DNA from: an uncultured Lachnospiraceae bacterium | Lineage (GTDB): Bacteria; Bacillota; Clostridia; Lachnospirales; Lachnospiraceae | DNA: 64,000 bases | Assembly: GCA_910585075.1 (NCBI GenBank) | Contig: CAJUED010000011.1 | Span: 31,352-95,351 of the forward strand | Direction: 5' to 3' | Shown here: piece by piece, positions 35,148 to 44,621 of the stretch | Layout: every line of letters starts with the position of its first letter | How positions within the stretch are numbered: position 1 is the stretch's first letter | The notes under the pieces: model-generated | Seen by the model: the letters and a program-made list of their open reading frames with translations, nothing else | The model's database searches: none | What the model was told of the DNA's origin: nothing | Translations under genes and position numbers: made by a program

Positions 35148-36050
35148 ATGATAAACGAATTAACTGACCTCAGACGTTCTATTTCCGGTCACAAAGACCT
35201 GAAACATATGGAAACGGAAACATTATATCCCGGCATCGAATTATCCTGTTTTACACTGACAACGGACAATCTTTCCGTACACCATGCCGCACTTGATGAT
35301 ATCCTTGAGGTCAATTACTGCCACAGCGGGCGTATCGGCTGGAAAATGGGAAACGGCAACAGCGTGTATCTGGGCCCGGGCGATTTTTCCCTGCATACCC
35401 TGAAAGCCTGCGCAGATTCCGTAATGTCCCTGCCTGGCGGTACTTATGAGGGGATTACCATCAGCATCGACCTTCGAATGCTTACGGACAATCCGCCCGA
35501 AATCCTGTCGGGCACCGGAATCACAGGCGCCTTTTTGTATGATAAATTCTGCCAAAAAAGCACCGTTACCTCCTTTGCCGGAAATGAGCGGACGGAACAT
35601 ATTTTTTCTTCATTTTATAGCCTGCCGGAACCTTTCCGGCTTTCCATGCAAAAAATAAAAGTGCTGGAGCTTTTGTTATACCTCAGCACTTTGAATATTG
35701 ACGCCCAAAACCGCCTGACAGAATACCATTCCGAACAGATAGAAACCATCCGGACAATCCATGAGCAGCTTATGGAGCACATGGATAAAAGGTTTACGAT
35801 TGAGGAACTGTCAAAACAATACCTGATGAACCCTACCACATTAAAAAATACTTTTAAGTCCGTATACGGAACTTCCATTGCGGCCCACATAAAAGAACAC
35901 CGCATGGAGCAGGCGGCAAAGCTGCTCCGGGAAACGGATTTCAGCATTGCTGAAATTGCCCGGATGGTGGGATATGACAGCCAGAGCAGATTTACCGCTG
36001 CCTTTAAGGAGTACGGCGGGAAGCTTCCCAAAGATTACCGGAATCATTGA
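35148..36050 (+). CDS. AraC-family transcriptional regulator
   Basis: A 300-residue regulator. The N-terminal part (about 1-190) is a cupin-like sensor (CHSGRIGWKMGNGNSVYLGPGDFSLH pattern), and the C-terminal 100 residues are a double helix-turn-helix (FTIEELSKQYLMNPTTLKNTF and SIAEIARMVGYDSQSRFTAAFKEYGG). It follows arsR by 27 bases on the plus strand and faces the flavoprotein-MATE genes, which it may control. The effector is unknown. Confidence 0.88.
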   Translation: MINELTDLRRSISGHKDLKHMETETLYPGIELSCFTLTTDNLSVHHAALDDILEVNYCHSGRIGWKMGNGNSVYLGPGDFSLHTLKACADSVMSLPGGTYEGITISIDLRMLTDNPPEILSGTGITGAFLYDKFCQKSTVTSFAGNERTEHIFSSFYSLPEPFRLSMQKIKVLELLLYLSTLNIDAQNRLTEYHSEQIETIRTIHEQLMEHMDKRFTIEELSKQYLMNPTTLKNTFKSVYGTSIAAHIKEHRMEQAAKLLRETDFSIAEIARMVGYDSQSRFTAAFKEYGGKLPKDYRNH

Positions 36051-36084
36051 TAAAGCATTATCTTCTTATCAATGTTTTCCTTCC

Positions 36085-36630
36085 TTAAATTACATCAGCC
36101 AGTGCAGCCGCTTTTTTACAGCCATCCGTTTTGTCAATATCGCCCGGATTCAAAACGCCAGGAACCAAAACTTCACCGACCATTTCCCATTTATTCAACG
36201 CACACATCCGCTCCATGGGAACACGCACGCCGTCCATCACGGACATATCATCTTCCTCACAGCAGGTGATCAATGCACATTCCTTACCGGAAATATCCTT
36301 GCCGCCCACAACAAAAGAAAATATCCGGTCAATGACGCCCTTAATCTGTGCCGGGATTGAATACCAATAAACCGGCATGGTAAATACAATGGCATCCGCC
36401 TCTAAAATAGCCGGGGCAATCGTGTTGAAATCATCATCAAATGTACAGGCTTTTCCTGTAGAAAAGCAGGTTTCACATGCACGGCATCCGCCCACTTTTT
36501 TCAAAGCCGCATCAAAACGTGTAACCGTATGTCCCTTCTCCTCGGCTGCCTTGATAAATGCATCCGTCATAGCAAAGCTGTTCCCGTTTTTCCGGGGGCT
36601 TCCGGTAACTACTACAATTTTCTTACCCAT
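36085..36630 (-). CDS. NADPH-dependent FMN reductase/flavodoxin-family protein with a Cys cluster
   Basis: A 181-residue flavodoxin-fold protein. TGSPRKNGNS (residues 9-18) binds the FMN phosphate. The cluster Cys49-x2-Cys52-x2-Cys55-x6-Cys62 resembles the 4Fe-4S motif of iron-sulfur flavoproteins (Isf). MPVYWYSIPAQIKGVIDR is the FMN loop. Isf-type proteins carry electrons in anaerobes and can reduce O2, peroxide or quinones. Same strand and just downstream of a MATE pump gene. Confidence 0.88.
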   Translation of the reverse strand: MGKKIVVVTGSPRKNGNSFAMTDAFIKAAEEKGHTVTRFDAALKKVGGCRACETCFSTGKACTFDDDFNTIAPAILEADAIVFTMPVYWYSIPAQIKGVIDRIFSFVVGGKDISGKECALITCCEEDDMSVMDGVRVPMERMCALNKWEMVGEVLVPGVLNPGDIDKTDGCKKAAALADVI

Positions 36631-36670
36631 AATCGTTTCCTCCTGATATTTTGTAATATAAATTTCTCTC

Positions 36671-38038
36671 TTACTGCAATTCTTTTTTCAATTTTGATTT
36701 TATCACAGTGAAAAACAAAAATAAACTAAACAACGCACCCACAGCATCCGATATGCTGCCCGCATAAAAAACAAACCGGATATCAAATACCCTCGGCAGT
36801 AAAAAAATACAGGCCACATACACAATCTTACGGAATACGGACAATGGAAAAGCATACCTGACCTTTCCCATAGCCGTCAGCCCATCCACCAGTGCATATT
36901 GTACAGCCACCCCTAAAAGTGCCAGCGTGTACATCCGAACGCTGGAAGAAGCCTGACCCAGCAAAACCTTATCCCTCAAAAATAACCCCGTAAATATCTC
37001 AGGAAATGCCTGCACACAAATCTCCAGGAATCCAATATAAACACCGCACAGAAGAAACACTCCAATAAACGCTTCCCGGATTCTCCCATAATTTCTCCTG
37101 CCATAATTGTAACTGAAAATTGTACCGCACCCCGATGTGATCCCCTGCGCCGGGCAGGCAACAATTGTCATAAAACTCTGCACCACTGCCGCACAGGTAA
37201 TAAGCTGGTCGCCACGGCTGATCCCGCCATATCTGCGAAGCACCACATTCAGAAAAATAATAATAAGGTTATCCATAATGGTAATCAGAAAGGACATGGA
37301 GCCGATGGTTACGATCCGCACCGCCAGTTCCCACCGGAATCTGCAAAACCCAAGGCGTATAGGCATCTGCCGCCCGCATATCTGGCACAGTACATAAACA
37401 GCCATGAAGCACTGTGAAATCACCGTGGCAACAGCAGCCCCTGCAACCCCCATACCGCACACAAAGATCAGCAGGGGATCAAGAAGCACATTGACAACCG
37501 CACCCAAAGCAACCGCAAACATCCCCTTCTTCGCATACCCCTGGGCCAGAAGGAACTGGTTCATCCCAACGCCGCATAAAGACACAGCGGTGCCACAGAT
37601 ATAAATGGTAAAATATGTTTCTGCATAGGGATACATCACATCACTGCATCCTAACATGTACAAAACCGGCCGACGCACCATCAATAATGCCGTCGTAACA
37701 AAAACCGCAATCCCCATAAGGAGCAAAAACGAATTTCCAAGAATGTCGCGTGCCCGCTGATGATCTTTCTGCCCCAGACTGATGCTCATATAGGAAGCCC
37801 CGCCAATGCCTATCATATACGCAAATGCGGTAACCGCTGTCAATGCCGGGGCGCACACACCTATACTTGCAAGAGCGGTCCCGCCCGCCTCCGGAATCCG
37901 GCCTACAAAAATCCGGTCAACCATGCTGTACAGCATATTAAAAAACTGGCCAAACATAGCAGGAATCCCCAGGCGGAGGATCAGTTTTCGGACAGAATCT
38001 TTTTCCAATAATTCCTCTGTCGTATGATATTCAGCCAT
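36671..38038 (-). CDS. MATE-family efflux transporter
   Basis: A 455-residue, 12-helix Na+ or H+/drug antiporter. The start at 38038 (MAEYHTTEELL) is set by GAGAGG. The family pattern LGIPAMFGQFFNMLYSMVDRIFVGRI at the start of helix 1 and the repeated half (LEICVQAFPEIF...) are clear. It may export toxic organic compounds. The neighbours (AraC, flavoprotein, OYE-type reductase, HxlR) suggest a detoxification set. Confidence 0.92.
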   Translation of the reverse strand: MAEYHTTEELLEKDSVRKLILRLGIPAMFGQFFNMLYSMVDRIFVGRIPEAGGTALASIGVCAPALTAVTAFAYMIGIGGASYMSISLGQKDHQRARDILGNSFLLLMGIAVFVTTALLMVRRPVLYMLGCSDVMYPYAETYFTIYICGTAVSLCGVGMNQFLLAQGYAKKGMFAVALGAVVNVLLDPLLIFVCGMGVAGAAVATVISQCFMAVYVLCQICGRQMPIRLGFCRFRWELAVRIVTIGSMSFLITIMDNLIIIFLNVVLRRYGGISRGDQLITCAAVVQSFMTIVACPAQGITSGCGTIFSYNYGRRNYGRIREAFIGVFLLCGVYIGFLEICVQAFPEIFTGLFLRDKVLLGQASSSVRMYTLALLGVAVQYALVDGLTAMGKVRYAFPLSVFRKIVYVACIFLLPRVFDIRFVFYAGSISDAVGALFSLFLFFTVIKSKLKKELQ

Positions 38039-38119
38039 CGTCAACCTCTCAGAGATAAAGCGGGAAGACATAACAAGCTATACCACCCGCTTTATTTCCT
38101 TCGTCTATTTTGGTATTAT

Positions 38120-38503
38120 TTATTTCTGAATTGTATCAGAATTCTGGTTGTATGCCTTGGCAACACATTTCCATTCTCCATCCATTTTCAGCAGGAGCAG
38201 CACATCCGTAAAGTCAATCCGGTTTCCCCAGCCTTCTTCCAACACACGGACAACCGCCAGAGATTCCTCAACCAGCAGCACATCCACACGGGCCTTGAAA
38301 TTGTCGCCACCGGGGACGGTATCCACATTGTGGTAGAACTGCTCAATAGAGCCATGCTCCAGTTTTCCGTCCAGATAGCCGAACAGGACCGCCTCATCCG
38401 TAAATAATTCCTTCGCATATTTGCTGTTGCCCTCTGCAACACTCCTGACAAACTTCATTGCCGCTTCTTCTACTGCCTGGTATTCCTTTAATTCTGCTCT
38501 CAT
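38120..38503 (-). CDS. NTF2-like (SnoaL/DUF4440-type) protein
   Basis: A 127-residue single NTF2-fold domain. AGGAGG sets the start at 38503. The cone-fold pattern EEAAMKFVRSVAEGNSKYAKELFTDEAV, then HNVDTVPG and LKMDGEWKCVAKAYNQ, is typical of small ligand-binding or isomerase-like proteins. It follows the oxidoreductase gene by 86 bases on the same strand, so it may work with it. No catalytic residues can be assigned. Confidence 0.82.
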   Translation of the reverse strand: MRAELKEYQAVEEAAMKFVRSVAEGNSKYAKELFTDEAVLFGYLDGKLEHGSIEQFYHNVDTVPGGDNFKARVDVLLVEESLAVVRVLEEGWGNRIDFTDVLLLLKMDGEWKCVAKAYNQNSDTIQK

Positions 38504-38589
38504 TGTAATCAGCCTCCTAATATAATTTTTGATAAACGAAAATCCTCTTTCGTTTTTATATAAAGCATTCTGCCTTATACCGTGAACCA

Positions 38590-40563
38590 TTAAATATTGT
38601 TTCCTACCTCATAACCGTCCCATACGGCATGAAGGATTGTGCTGACTTTCTGTCCGTCACCAATCTCATAGACAACAGCCCCGCATCCGCCAAGCTCCTG
38701 TGCCATGGAAGGAACCGGACGGAAGCCTACCGCAATCACAACCGAATCCGCATCCAGCGTCTTTTTCTGCCCATCGCTTTCCAGAATAACCTTCCCGTCT
38801 TCCACAGCAAAAAGGCGGTGGTTCTCCAGCACATTCACATGATGATATTCAAACAAATCAGGAATCATCTGGCCGTTGGGAATTGGGGAGGGAATCCCTG
38901 CTGACAAAATCTTTGGCAAAGCCTCTACAACTGTAACCTCCTTGCCGGCCTGGGCATAATCCAGAGCCATTTCACAGCCTACCAGACCTCCCCCAATCAC
39001 GACAACCTTCTGCCCTACCTTTTCCGGATGCGCAAACGCCTCCATGCAGCCAAGTACCTTCTCATCATCCATCCCCGGCACCTTCGGCGTAACCGGAACA
39101 GATCCTGCTGCCAGAATAATCACATCTGCACCCATATCGCGGAGCTGCCCTGCTGTAACTGTCTCTCCCGTATGGATTTCTACCGGTAGTTCTTTCAGTT
39201 CATTCTGGTACCACACATTCAATTCCCTTACTTCTTTCTTGAAACCATGGGAGCCGCCGGGGATCAGATTGCCGCCCAGCTTCTGATTTTTTTCATACAA
39301 AGAAACCTTATGGCCGCGCATTGCCGCAGTCCTGGCCGCTTCCATGCCCGCAACACCGCCTCCTACGACCACCACCTTTTTCGGTTTCACACAGGGACGG
39401 AGCGCGAACCTCACTTCCCGCATTGCCGTCGGGTTCACCGCACAAGTCGGCTGTTTTCCCTGCTGGAGCCTTGTGATACAGCCCTGATTGCAGGCGATAC
39501 ACGGGCGAATCTTCTCCGTATGTCCGGACAGCACCTTATTGGGGTATTCCGGGTCAGCCAGAGCCCCACGACCCATGACAACCGCATCAATCTTTCCATC
39601 CCGGATAGCTGCCTCTGCTATATCCGCATCATTCATGCGCCCGCCTGCAAGAATCGGAATATTCACAGCTTCCTTTGCCTTTGCCGCCAGCTCTACCAGA
39701 TACCCCTTCGGCATATACATAGGCGGGCAGGCATAATAGAAGGAGTCATAAATCCCCGTATCCACACTGAGACAGTCATAGCCATAGGATTCCAACAGTT
39801 TCGCAATCTCAATCCCTTCCTCCAGTGTACGTCCAATTTCTTCTTCACCGGTCAGGCTCGCCTGCTCAAACCCTTTCACAAAGGTCTTTAGTCCTAAACG
39901 CATACTGACCGGAAAATCACTCCCGCATTCCTGCTTGATGCCTTCCAGAATTTCCTTTGCCGCCCGCAGACGATTTTCCAGGCTTCCACCGTATTCATCC
40001 GTGCGGTGGTTCATCATAGACAGTGCAAACTGGTCAAGCAGATATCCCCAATGAATAGAATGCACTTCCACACCTGAAAAACCGGAATCTTTCGCCACTT
40101 TTGATGCTTTTACCACAGATTCAATCTTCGATTTAATCTGGTCACGGGTCAACTCCGGCGAAACCTCACCCGGGTGCCGGAACACATGTACGGACGAAGG
40201 CGCCGGAAGGTTCGGATAGTTGCGCCCCAGCCCCATTGTTATCTGTGCAAATATTTTTGTGCCATAAGCACCCGCTCTTTCGTTCAGCTCTGTTGCCGTC
40301 ATTTTAAATGCATCCGGATTTTGTAGAATAGTAGGGCCAACTCCGGTATATGGGTCAACCGTACCATCCGCCGCGATTGCCCCGGTAAAAATCAGGCCAA
40401 ATCCACCCTTAGCCCTCTCCACCAGATATTGTATTGTCTCGCCTTTCAGACCTCCGCCCGGCAGATGATGCTGCCCTCCCCCGACCGGTGCCATACAAAA
40501 CCGGTTTTTAATGGTCAGTCTGCCTATCTGCAGCGGCTTTCCTAAATACTCATAGCTTTGCAT
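38590..40563 (-). CDS. Old-yellow-enzyme-type NADH:flavin oxidoreductase (2,4-dienoyl-CoA reductase-like, Fe-S)
   Basis: A 657-residue fused enzyme. The start at 40563 is set by AAAGGAGG. The N-terminal FMN TIM barrel (about 1-365) begins IKNRFCMAPVGGG and has the SGVEVHSIHWGYLLDQF block. A 4Fe-4S loop follows (CIACNQGCITRLQQG...C), then an FAD/NAD half with VVVGGGVAGMEAAR and VVIGGGLVGCEMAL. Relatives include FadH, enoate reductases and bile-acid or drug reductases (Bai-type), so the substrate could be an enoyl compound. HxlR is divergent. Confidence 0.9.
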   Translation of the reverse strand: MQSYEYLGKPLQIGRLTIKNRFCMAPVGGGQHHLPGGGLKGETIQYLVERAKGGFGLIFTGAIAADGTVDPYTGVGPTILQNPDAFKMTATELNERAGAYGTKIFAQITMGLGRNYPNLPAPSSVHVFRHPGEVSPELTRDQIKSKIESVVKASKVAKDSGFSGVEVHSIHWGYLLDQFALSMMNHRTDEYGGSLENRLRAAKEILEGIKQECGSDFPVSMRLGLKTFVKGFEQASLTGEEEIGRTLEEGIEIAKLLESYGYDCLSVDTGIYDSFYYACPPMYMPKGYLVELAAKAKEAVNIPILAGGRMNDADIAEAAIRDGKIDAVVMGRGALADPEYPNKVLSGHTEKIRPCIACNQGCITRLQQGKQPTCAVNPTAMREVRFALRPCVKPKKVVVVGGGVAGMEAARTAAMRGHKVSLYEKNQKLGGNLIPGGSHGFKKEVRELNVWYQNELKELPVEIHTGETVTAGQLRDMGADVIILAAGSVPVTPKVPGMDDEKVLGCMEAFAHPEKVGQKVVVIGGGLVGCEMALDYAQAGKEVTVVEALPKILSAGIPSPIPNGQMIPDLFEYHHVNVLENHRLFAVEDGKVILESDGQKKTLDADSVVIAVGFRPVPSMAQELGGCGAVVYEIGDGQKVSTILHAVWDGYEVGNNI

Positions 40564-40641
40564 GATCGTTCCTCCTTTATCTGCAGGATTGACTTTTCCT
40601 GCTGCTGATATTATAATCATAGCCAGAACAAAACAAAAAGC

Positions 40642-40668
40642 AAGTACGCACATTAAAGTGCGATACTT
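40642..40668. promoter_or_regulatory. Probable HxlR operator between the oxidoreductase and hxlR genes
   Basis: Imperfect dyad: AAGTACGCAC, ATTAAA, GTGCGATACTT. It lies centrally in the 144-base divergent region, where HxlR proteins bind to control an oxidoreductase and themselves. Confidence 0.6.
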
Positions 40669-40707
40669 ACATTATAGTTATATACTTGCCTAAAGGAGAG
40701 TGTAAAA

Positions 40708-41040
40708 ATGAGCGGGCGCTGCATATCACAAGAATGCCTGAAAACAACGGGTTTCAGCTATACCTTATCCCTGATTAACGGGAAATATAAAATGACAATT
40801 CTTTATACGCTTATGGAATTTGGTATTGTCCGATTCAATGAAATGAAAAAATATATTGGTGAAATTTCATATAAAACACTTAGTTCCACCTTAAAAGAAC
40901 TGGAAGCAGATCAGTTAATATACAGAAAAGAATATCCCCAGATTCCTCCAAAAGTAGAATATGGTTTGACAGAACGGGGAAAGTCTTTAATCCCTATTTT
41001 AGATGGTATGTGTGAATGGGGCGATAATCACCGTCTTTAA
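40708..41040 (+). CDS. HxlR-family transcriptional regulator
   Basis: A 110-residue winged-helix protein. The N-terminal Cys5 and Cys10 (GRCISQECLK), the core NGKYKMTILYTLMEFGIVRFNEMKK and the wing region YPQIPPKVEYGLTERGKSL are typical of HxlR/YodB-type regulators. Many use an N-terminal Cys to sense quinones, aldehydes or disulfide stress. It is divergent from the OYE-type reductase gene, which it probably controls. Confidence 0.92.
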   Translation: MSGRCISQECLKTTGFSYTLSLINGKYKMTILYTLMEFGIVRFNEMKKYIGEISYKTLSSTLKELEADQLIYRKEYPQIPPKVEYGLTERGKSLIPILDGMCEWGDNHRL

Positions 41041-41094
41041 AATCGTCCCTTTCATTTCTTTTTTCGGATTTTATTCTTCCCTCTAAAAACTGCA

Positions 41095-41136
41095 GGAAAA
41101 AGCCGTAATCTCTGACATTTATCAGATTTACGGCTT
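41095..41136 (-). terminator. Terminator of the ABC exporter operon
   Basis: The minus-strand hairpin AGCCGTAAATCT / AGAGATTACGGCT is followed by TTTTTCC, 9 bases after the permease stop. Confidence 0.88.
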
Positions 41137-41144
41137 AGCTCCGA

Positions 41145-43757
41145 CTATTCGAACCTGGTAGAGTCCACAATGCTTATTCTCCCAACACTTCCCAGCGGAA
41201 TGCAGGCAGCCAGCATACAAATCCCTGTTGAAACCCCCGCTGCTAAAAGCATGGGAACCACCGGAGGGGCAACAAGCGCAAAGACATCCGTTACTGCGGC
41301 CTCCACACAAATCACGCAAAGATACCCTGCCAGCCCGCCAATGAATGCCGCAATCAAACCATAGTAACCCCCTTCCCACAAAAAGATACGAAACAGGCTT
41401 CCTCTGCTCATGCCAATGGCCCGGCATACTCCAATCTCCGCTTCCCGGGTATGTACATTGGTGCATACCGTATTGATAATATTCAAAATGCCGATAAGGC
41501 CTACAAACAAAATCAGTCCCCATCCCAGCATCTTAATCTGGGCTTCACTTTCCGCAAACTGCCTGTCTGTCTGTTCATAAGACACCGTGGTGGTTCCGGG
41601 AACCCTGCGCACAAACTCCTTTAATGTTTCGTCAAAGGCCTGCCTGTCCCCATCCTCATAAAGGATGGGCCGAAGTTCTGCGTAGGTATCTTTTCCTGTA
41701 AGTGCAGGGTAAATTTTATCACTGACCAGTACCTGGACGCCGTTGATAAACCCACTGTTGCCCACACTGAAATAGCCGTCATAACCGCTCATAGACAAAA
41801 GCACAGGAAGCTTCTTCCCTGCAACTGTAATGATGCTCCCTTCCTCCACATGGGTATTTCCAAATGAAACACCTTCAATTTCCATGGGAATGGGATTGCG
41901 GACGACGCATCCCGCCCCTGTTTTCAACAGTTCCATCTGCTCCTCTGTCAATCTTTCGCCAAACCGATAATCCATCCAAAGGTCATTAAAACCAAAAATC
42001 TGAAATCTTTCCGCAACCCCTAATATAATATCCGTCTCCACTCCTATGGGTTGGTTATCTTCATCAGGCTCGTAAACGGAAAACTGCTGGGCCGCCACTT
42101 CCTTTACATTCTCGTCCTGCTCCATTTTCCGCAGTTCCTCCGGCGAAATTCCGGCATACTGATTCACAACCGCATAATCCCCCAAGTGGTCGGACAAATC
42201 TCCTGAAACTCCAAGCAACGATAAGGAGCTGTGCAGAGTGATAAACACCGTGATGCTCATCACCAGAGACAAAATCGTAACTACCGTCCGTCCCGGATTT
42301 CTCCTAAGGTTCAGAAAAGCATAATACCGTTCAAAGTTGCGGATTTTCTTTTTCAAAAAACCTGTATGCGAATGATAGCAGCATTTGTCTGCCAGGCCAT
42401 TTGTAGAGATATGACAGCGCCTGATATTGACCTTTGTTCCCTGCATGGCTCTAACCGGGGAAACCCGGGCCGCAAACCGGGCCGCCGGCGCCGCCGCAAA
42501 AAATGAAAAAAGCAGCGTTATCCCTGCGCTTAACAGCAGATACCCCCATTTACCCGAAGCATTTTCCCCTATCAGCCGTTCCAGCTGCTGTGCATCCTGG
42601 GCCAAAAATATTTCCGGTGACAGCTGGCTTAAGGCAGCCGTCAAAATACCTTTTGCAGACAAAAGCCCCAACAGCAGCCCGGCTGGTATTCCCAGCAGGC
42701 ATAAAAACAAAATTTCCATTGCGACCACCGTATAAAGCTGTCCCTTTAAGGCCCCAAGAGCTCGAAGGGTTCCGTATTGCCGAAGGCGCTGTGATACCGC
42801 TATTTTTAAGATATTATAAATCACCAGCCCCGCCGCCAGAAGAACCATTCCCACCACCAGGACCCCGGCCGCCAAAAGCCAGGAGAAGCCTTCATCATCC
42901 ACATCCAAAGCCACATCAGCGCTTTCCCCGTCATAGCGGATACCAAGGGCATTTAACAAAGGAATGTTATACATTGTATCTAATTCATGGATTTGCAGAT
43001 TATCACACAAATCATCCATTACCGCCTGAAACTCTTTCTTTTCCTTCGTACGGATATCCACATTGTAATAAAGATAGTCCGGAGGCAAAAGCGCTTTTGC
43101 CGTCCCTTCCCCTGCCAGCCCCAGAATATTACCTCCCGTATATCCCAGAAAGTTACTCTCCATTATCCCCACCAAGGTAAATTCTCCCTTGTAGTCATAA
43201 GCGTCCACCACAATACCATGGCGCAGGGCTTTGGACAGGGAAAGCGGAATCTTATCCCCTATCTTCCCCTCAAAGCCCAAAAAAGCAAGGGCATCCTCAG
43301 GCAGCGCCAATTCCATGGACTTTTCCGGAAGCCGCCCTTTTATGATATGGGAATACCCGGGCCTGGCGGCAATGCTGCCATCCTGATATTCTGCAATCCC
43401 CAGAGACATCTGGTCGTTTATTTCCATATCCCCCAGGGACACAAACCGTCCTGTGTAAGACAGACGCTCATCCTGTTCCAGCCTCTTTACCTGCTCCTCC
43501 GTAAGCTGAACAAATGTGGCATATCGCTCGCCCCCAATGGTTATTGCCTGCTGCCTGCGCATGGCAGACAAAACTCCCGCAGACTGGCTCATGGCTGCCG
43601 TCATCATGGTAGAGAGAATGATGGCGGTCAGAATCAAAAAGGAAGTCAACCTGTTTGCAGACAGCTCCTTCATTGCAAGGCCGCGATAGCTTTTCATTGC
43701 TGTTTTCTTCTGAAAAACCTTTTTCTGAAATGCTTTTTTCCGCAATACTTCACTCAT
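41145..43757 (-). CDS. FtsX-like ABC transporter permease
   Basis: An 870-residue permease with two FtsX domains. A cytoplasmic Lys-rich N-terminus, TM1 at about 35-55, a large extracellular domain, three helices at about 290-440, a second similar half, and three helices at the C-terminus (GLILFVGLIGILNIINTVCTNVH). The ATG overlaps the end of the ATPase gene (stop at 43750), so they are coupled. MacB/YknZ-like pumps of this kind export peptides or lipoproteins or drive wall processes. The two-component system upstream fits antimicrobial peptide or envelope stress response. Confidence 0.9.
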   Translation of the reverse strand: MSEVLRKKAFQKKVFQKKTAMKSYRGLAMKELSANRLTSFLILTAIILSTMMTAAMSQSAGVLSAMRRQQAITIGGERYATFVQLTEEQVKRLEQDERLSYTGRFVSLGDMEINDQMSLGIAEYQDGSIAARPGYSHIIKGRLPEKSMELALPEDALAFLGFEGKIGDKIPLSLSKALRHGIVVDAYDYKGEFTLVGIMESNFLGYTGGNILGLAGEGTAKALLPPDYLYYNVDIRTKEKKEFQAVMDDLCDNLQIHELDTMYNIPLLNALGIRYDGESADVALDVDDEGFSWLLAAGVLVVGMVLLAAGLVIYNILKIAVSQRLRQYGTLRALGALKGQLYTVVAMEILFLCLLGIPAGLLLGLLSAKGILTAALSQLSPEIFLAQDAQQLERLIGENASGKWGYLLLSAGITLLFSFFAAAPAARFAARVSPVRAMQGTKVNIRRCHISTNGLADKCCYHSHTGFLKKKIRNFERYYAFLNLRRNPGRTVVTILSLVMSITVFITLHSSLSLLGVSGDLSDHLGDYAVVNQYAGISPEELRKMEQDENVKEVAAQQFSVYEPDEDNQPIGVETDIILGVAERFQIFGFNDLWMDYRFGERLTEEQMELLKTGAGCVVRNPIPMEIEGVSFGNTHVEEGSIITVAGKKLPVLLSMSGYDGYFSVGNSGFINGVQVLVSDKIYPALTGKDTYAELRPILYEDGDRQAFDETLKEFVRRVPGTTTVSYEQTDRQFAESEAQIKMLGWGLILFVGLIGILNIINTVCTNVHTREAEIGVCRAIGMSRGSLFRIFLWEGGYYGLIAAFIGGLAGYLCVICVEAAVTDVFALVAPPVVPMLLAAGVSTGICMLAACIPLGSVGRISIVDSTRFE

Positions 43758-44433
43758 TCGCACCACCGCTCACCTCCCGCAAAATTCCATCCACAATCAG
43801 GAACTGTCTTTTTGCCATCCGGGCAATCCTGTGGTCATGGGTGATGACCACCAGCGTTTTCCCCATTTTCTCCTGCACCGTTTTCAGCAGCTCCATCACT
43901 TCCCCGCCGCTTTTGCTGTCCAGATTCCCGGTAGGCTCATCCGCGAAAATCACGTCCGGCTTTGCAATCAGAGCCCTGGCAATGGCAACCCGTTGCTGCT
44001 GTCCTCCTGAAAGCTCATGGGACAAATGGGTCAGCCGGTTTTCAATGCCAAGCAGATTTACAAGCTCCTTAAAATAAGCCTCCTCCGGCTGCCTTTTGTC
44101 AAGAAATAGCGGCATCATGATATTTTCCTCCGCCGTAAGCACCGGCAGCAGATTAAACTGCTGGAAAATGAAACCAATCCTTCGCCGTCTGAAAGCCGAC
44201 AATTTGGAATCAGGCAGACTGTAAATATCTTCCCCGTCATAAAACAGATTTCCGGAAGATGGCCTGTCAAGGCCGGACAAAAGATGAAGCAATGTGCTCT
44301 TGCCGCTTCCGGAAGGCCCCATAATGGAAAGAAAATCCCCCTCCTCAATTTCCAGACTAGCCCTGTCAAGAGCCACAACCCTGTTTTCACCGTCTCCGTA
44401 AATTTTGCTCAAGTTCTTTGCATCTATACGCAT
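43750..44433 (-). CDS. ABC transporter ATP-binding protein (MacB/LolD type)
   Basis: A 227-residue ATPase. The start at 44433 is set by GGAGGTG. Walker A GPSGSGKST, Q-loop FIFQQFNLLP, signature LSGGQQQRVAIARA, Walker B VIFADEPTGNLDS and H-loop VVITHDHRIA are all intact. It drives the large FtsX-type permease encoded downstream with an 8-base overlap. Confidence 0.95.
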   Translation of the reverse strand: MRIDAKNLSKIYGDGENRVVALDRASLEIEEGDFLSIMGPSGSGKSTLLHLLSGLDRPSSGNLFYDGEDIYSLPDSKLSAFRRRRIGFIFQQFNLLPVLTAEENIMMPLFLDKRQPEEAYFKELVNLLGIENRLTHLSHELSGGQQQRVAIARALIAKPDVIFADEPTGNLDSKSGGEVMELLKTVQEKMGKTLVVITHDHRIARMAKRQFLIVDGILREVSGGANE

Positions 44434-44477
44434 ATCACACCTCCACCGGGACATCCATAGGCAAGCGGCTCCCCAGA

Positions 44478-44517
44478 CAGCCGTCAAGCACATATATATA
44501 TATGCCCCTGACGGCTG
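44478..44517 (-). promoter_or_regulatory. Long hairpin in the leader of the ABC exporter genes
   Basis: Perfect 9-bp arms CAGCCGTCA / TGACGGCTG enclose a second, AT-only stem (GCATATATA/TATATGTGC). It lies 45 bases before the ATPase start, with no U-run. It might separate the kinase and transporter transcripts or stabilise the latter. Confidence 0.55.
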
Positions 44518-44621
44518 CTCGCTGGAACGTAATAGTTCAGCCTAGGACTTTGCATTCCACTGTTGTCCCTTTTTTATATAAAGAAAGTGTAACGTATCAA
44601 TCTCAAAATTCTCTCAAGCTC

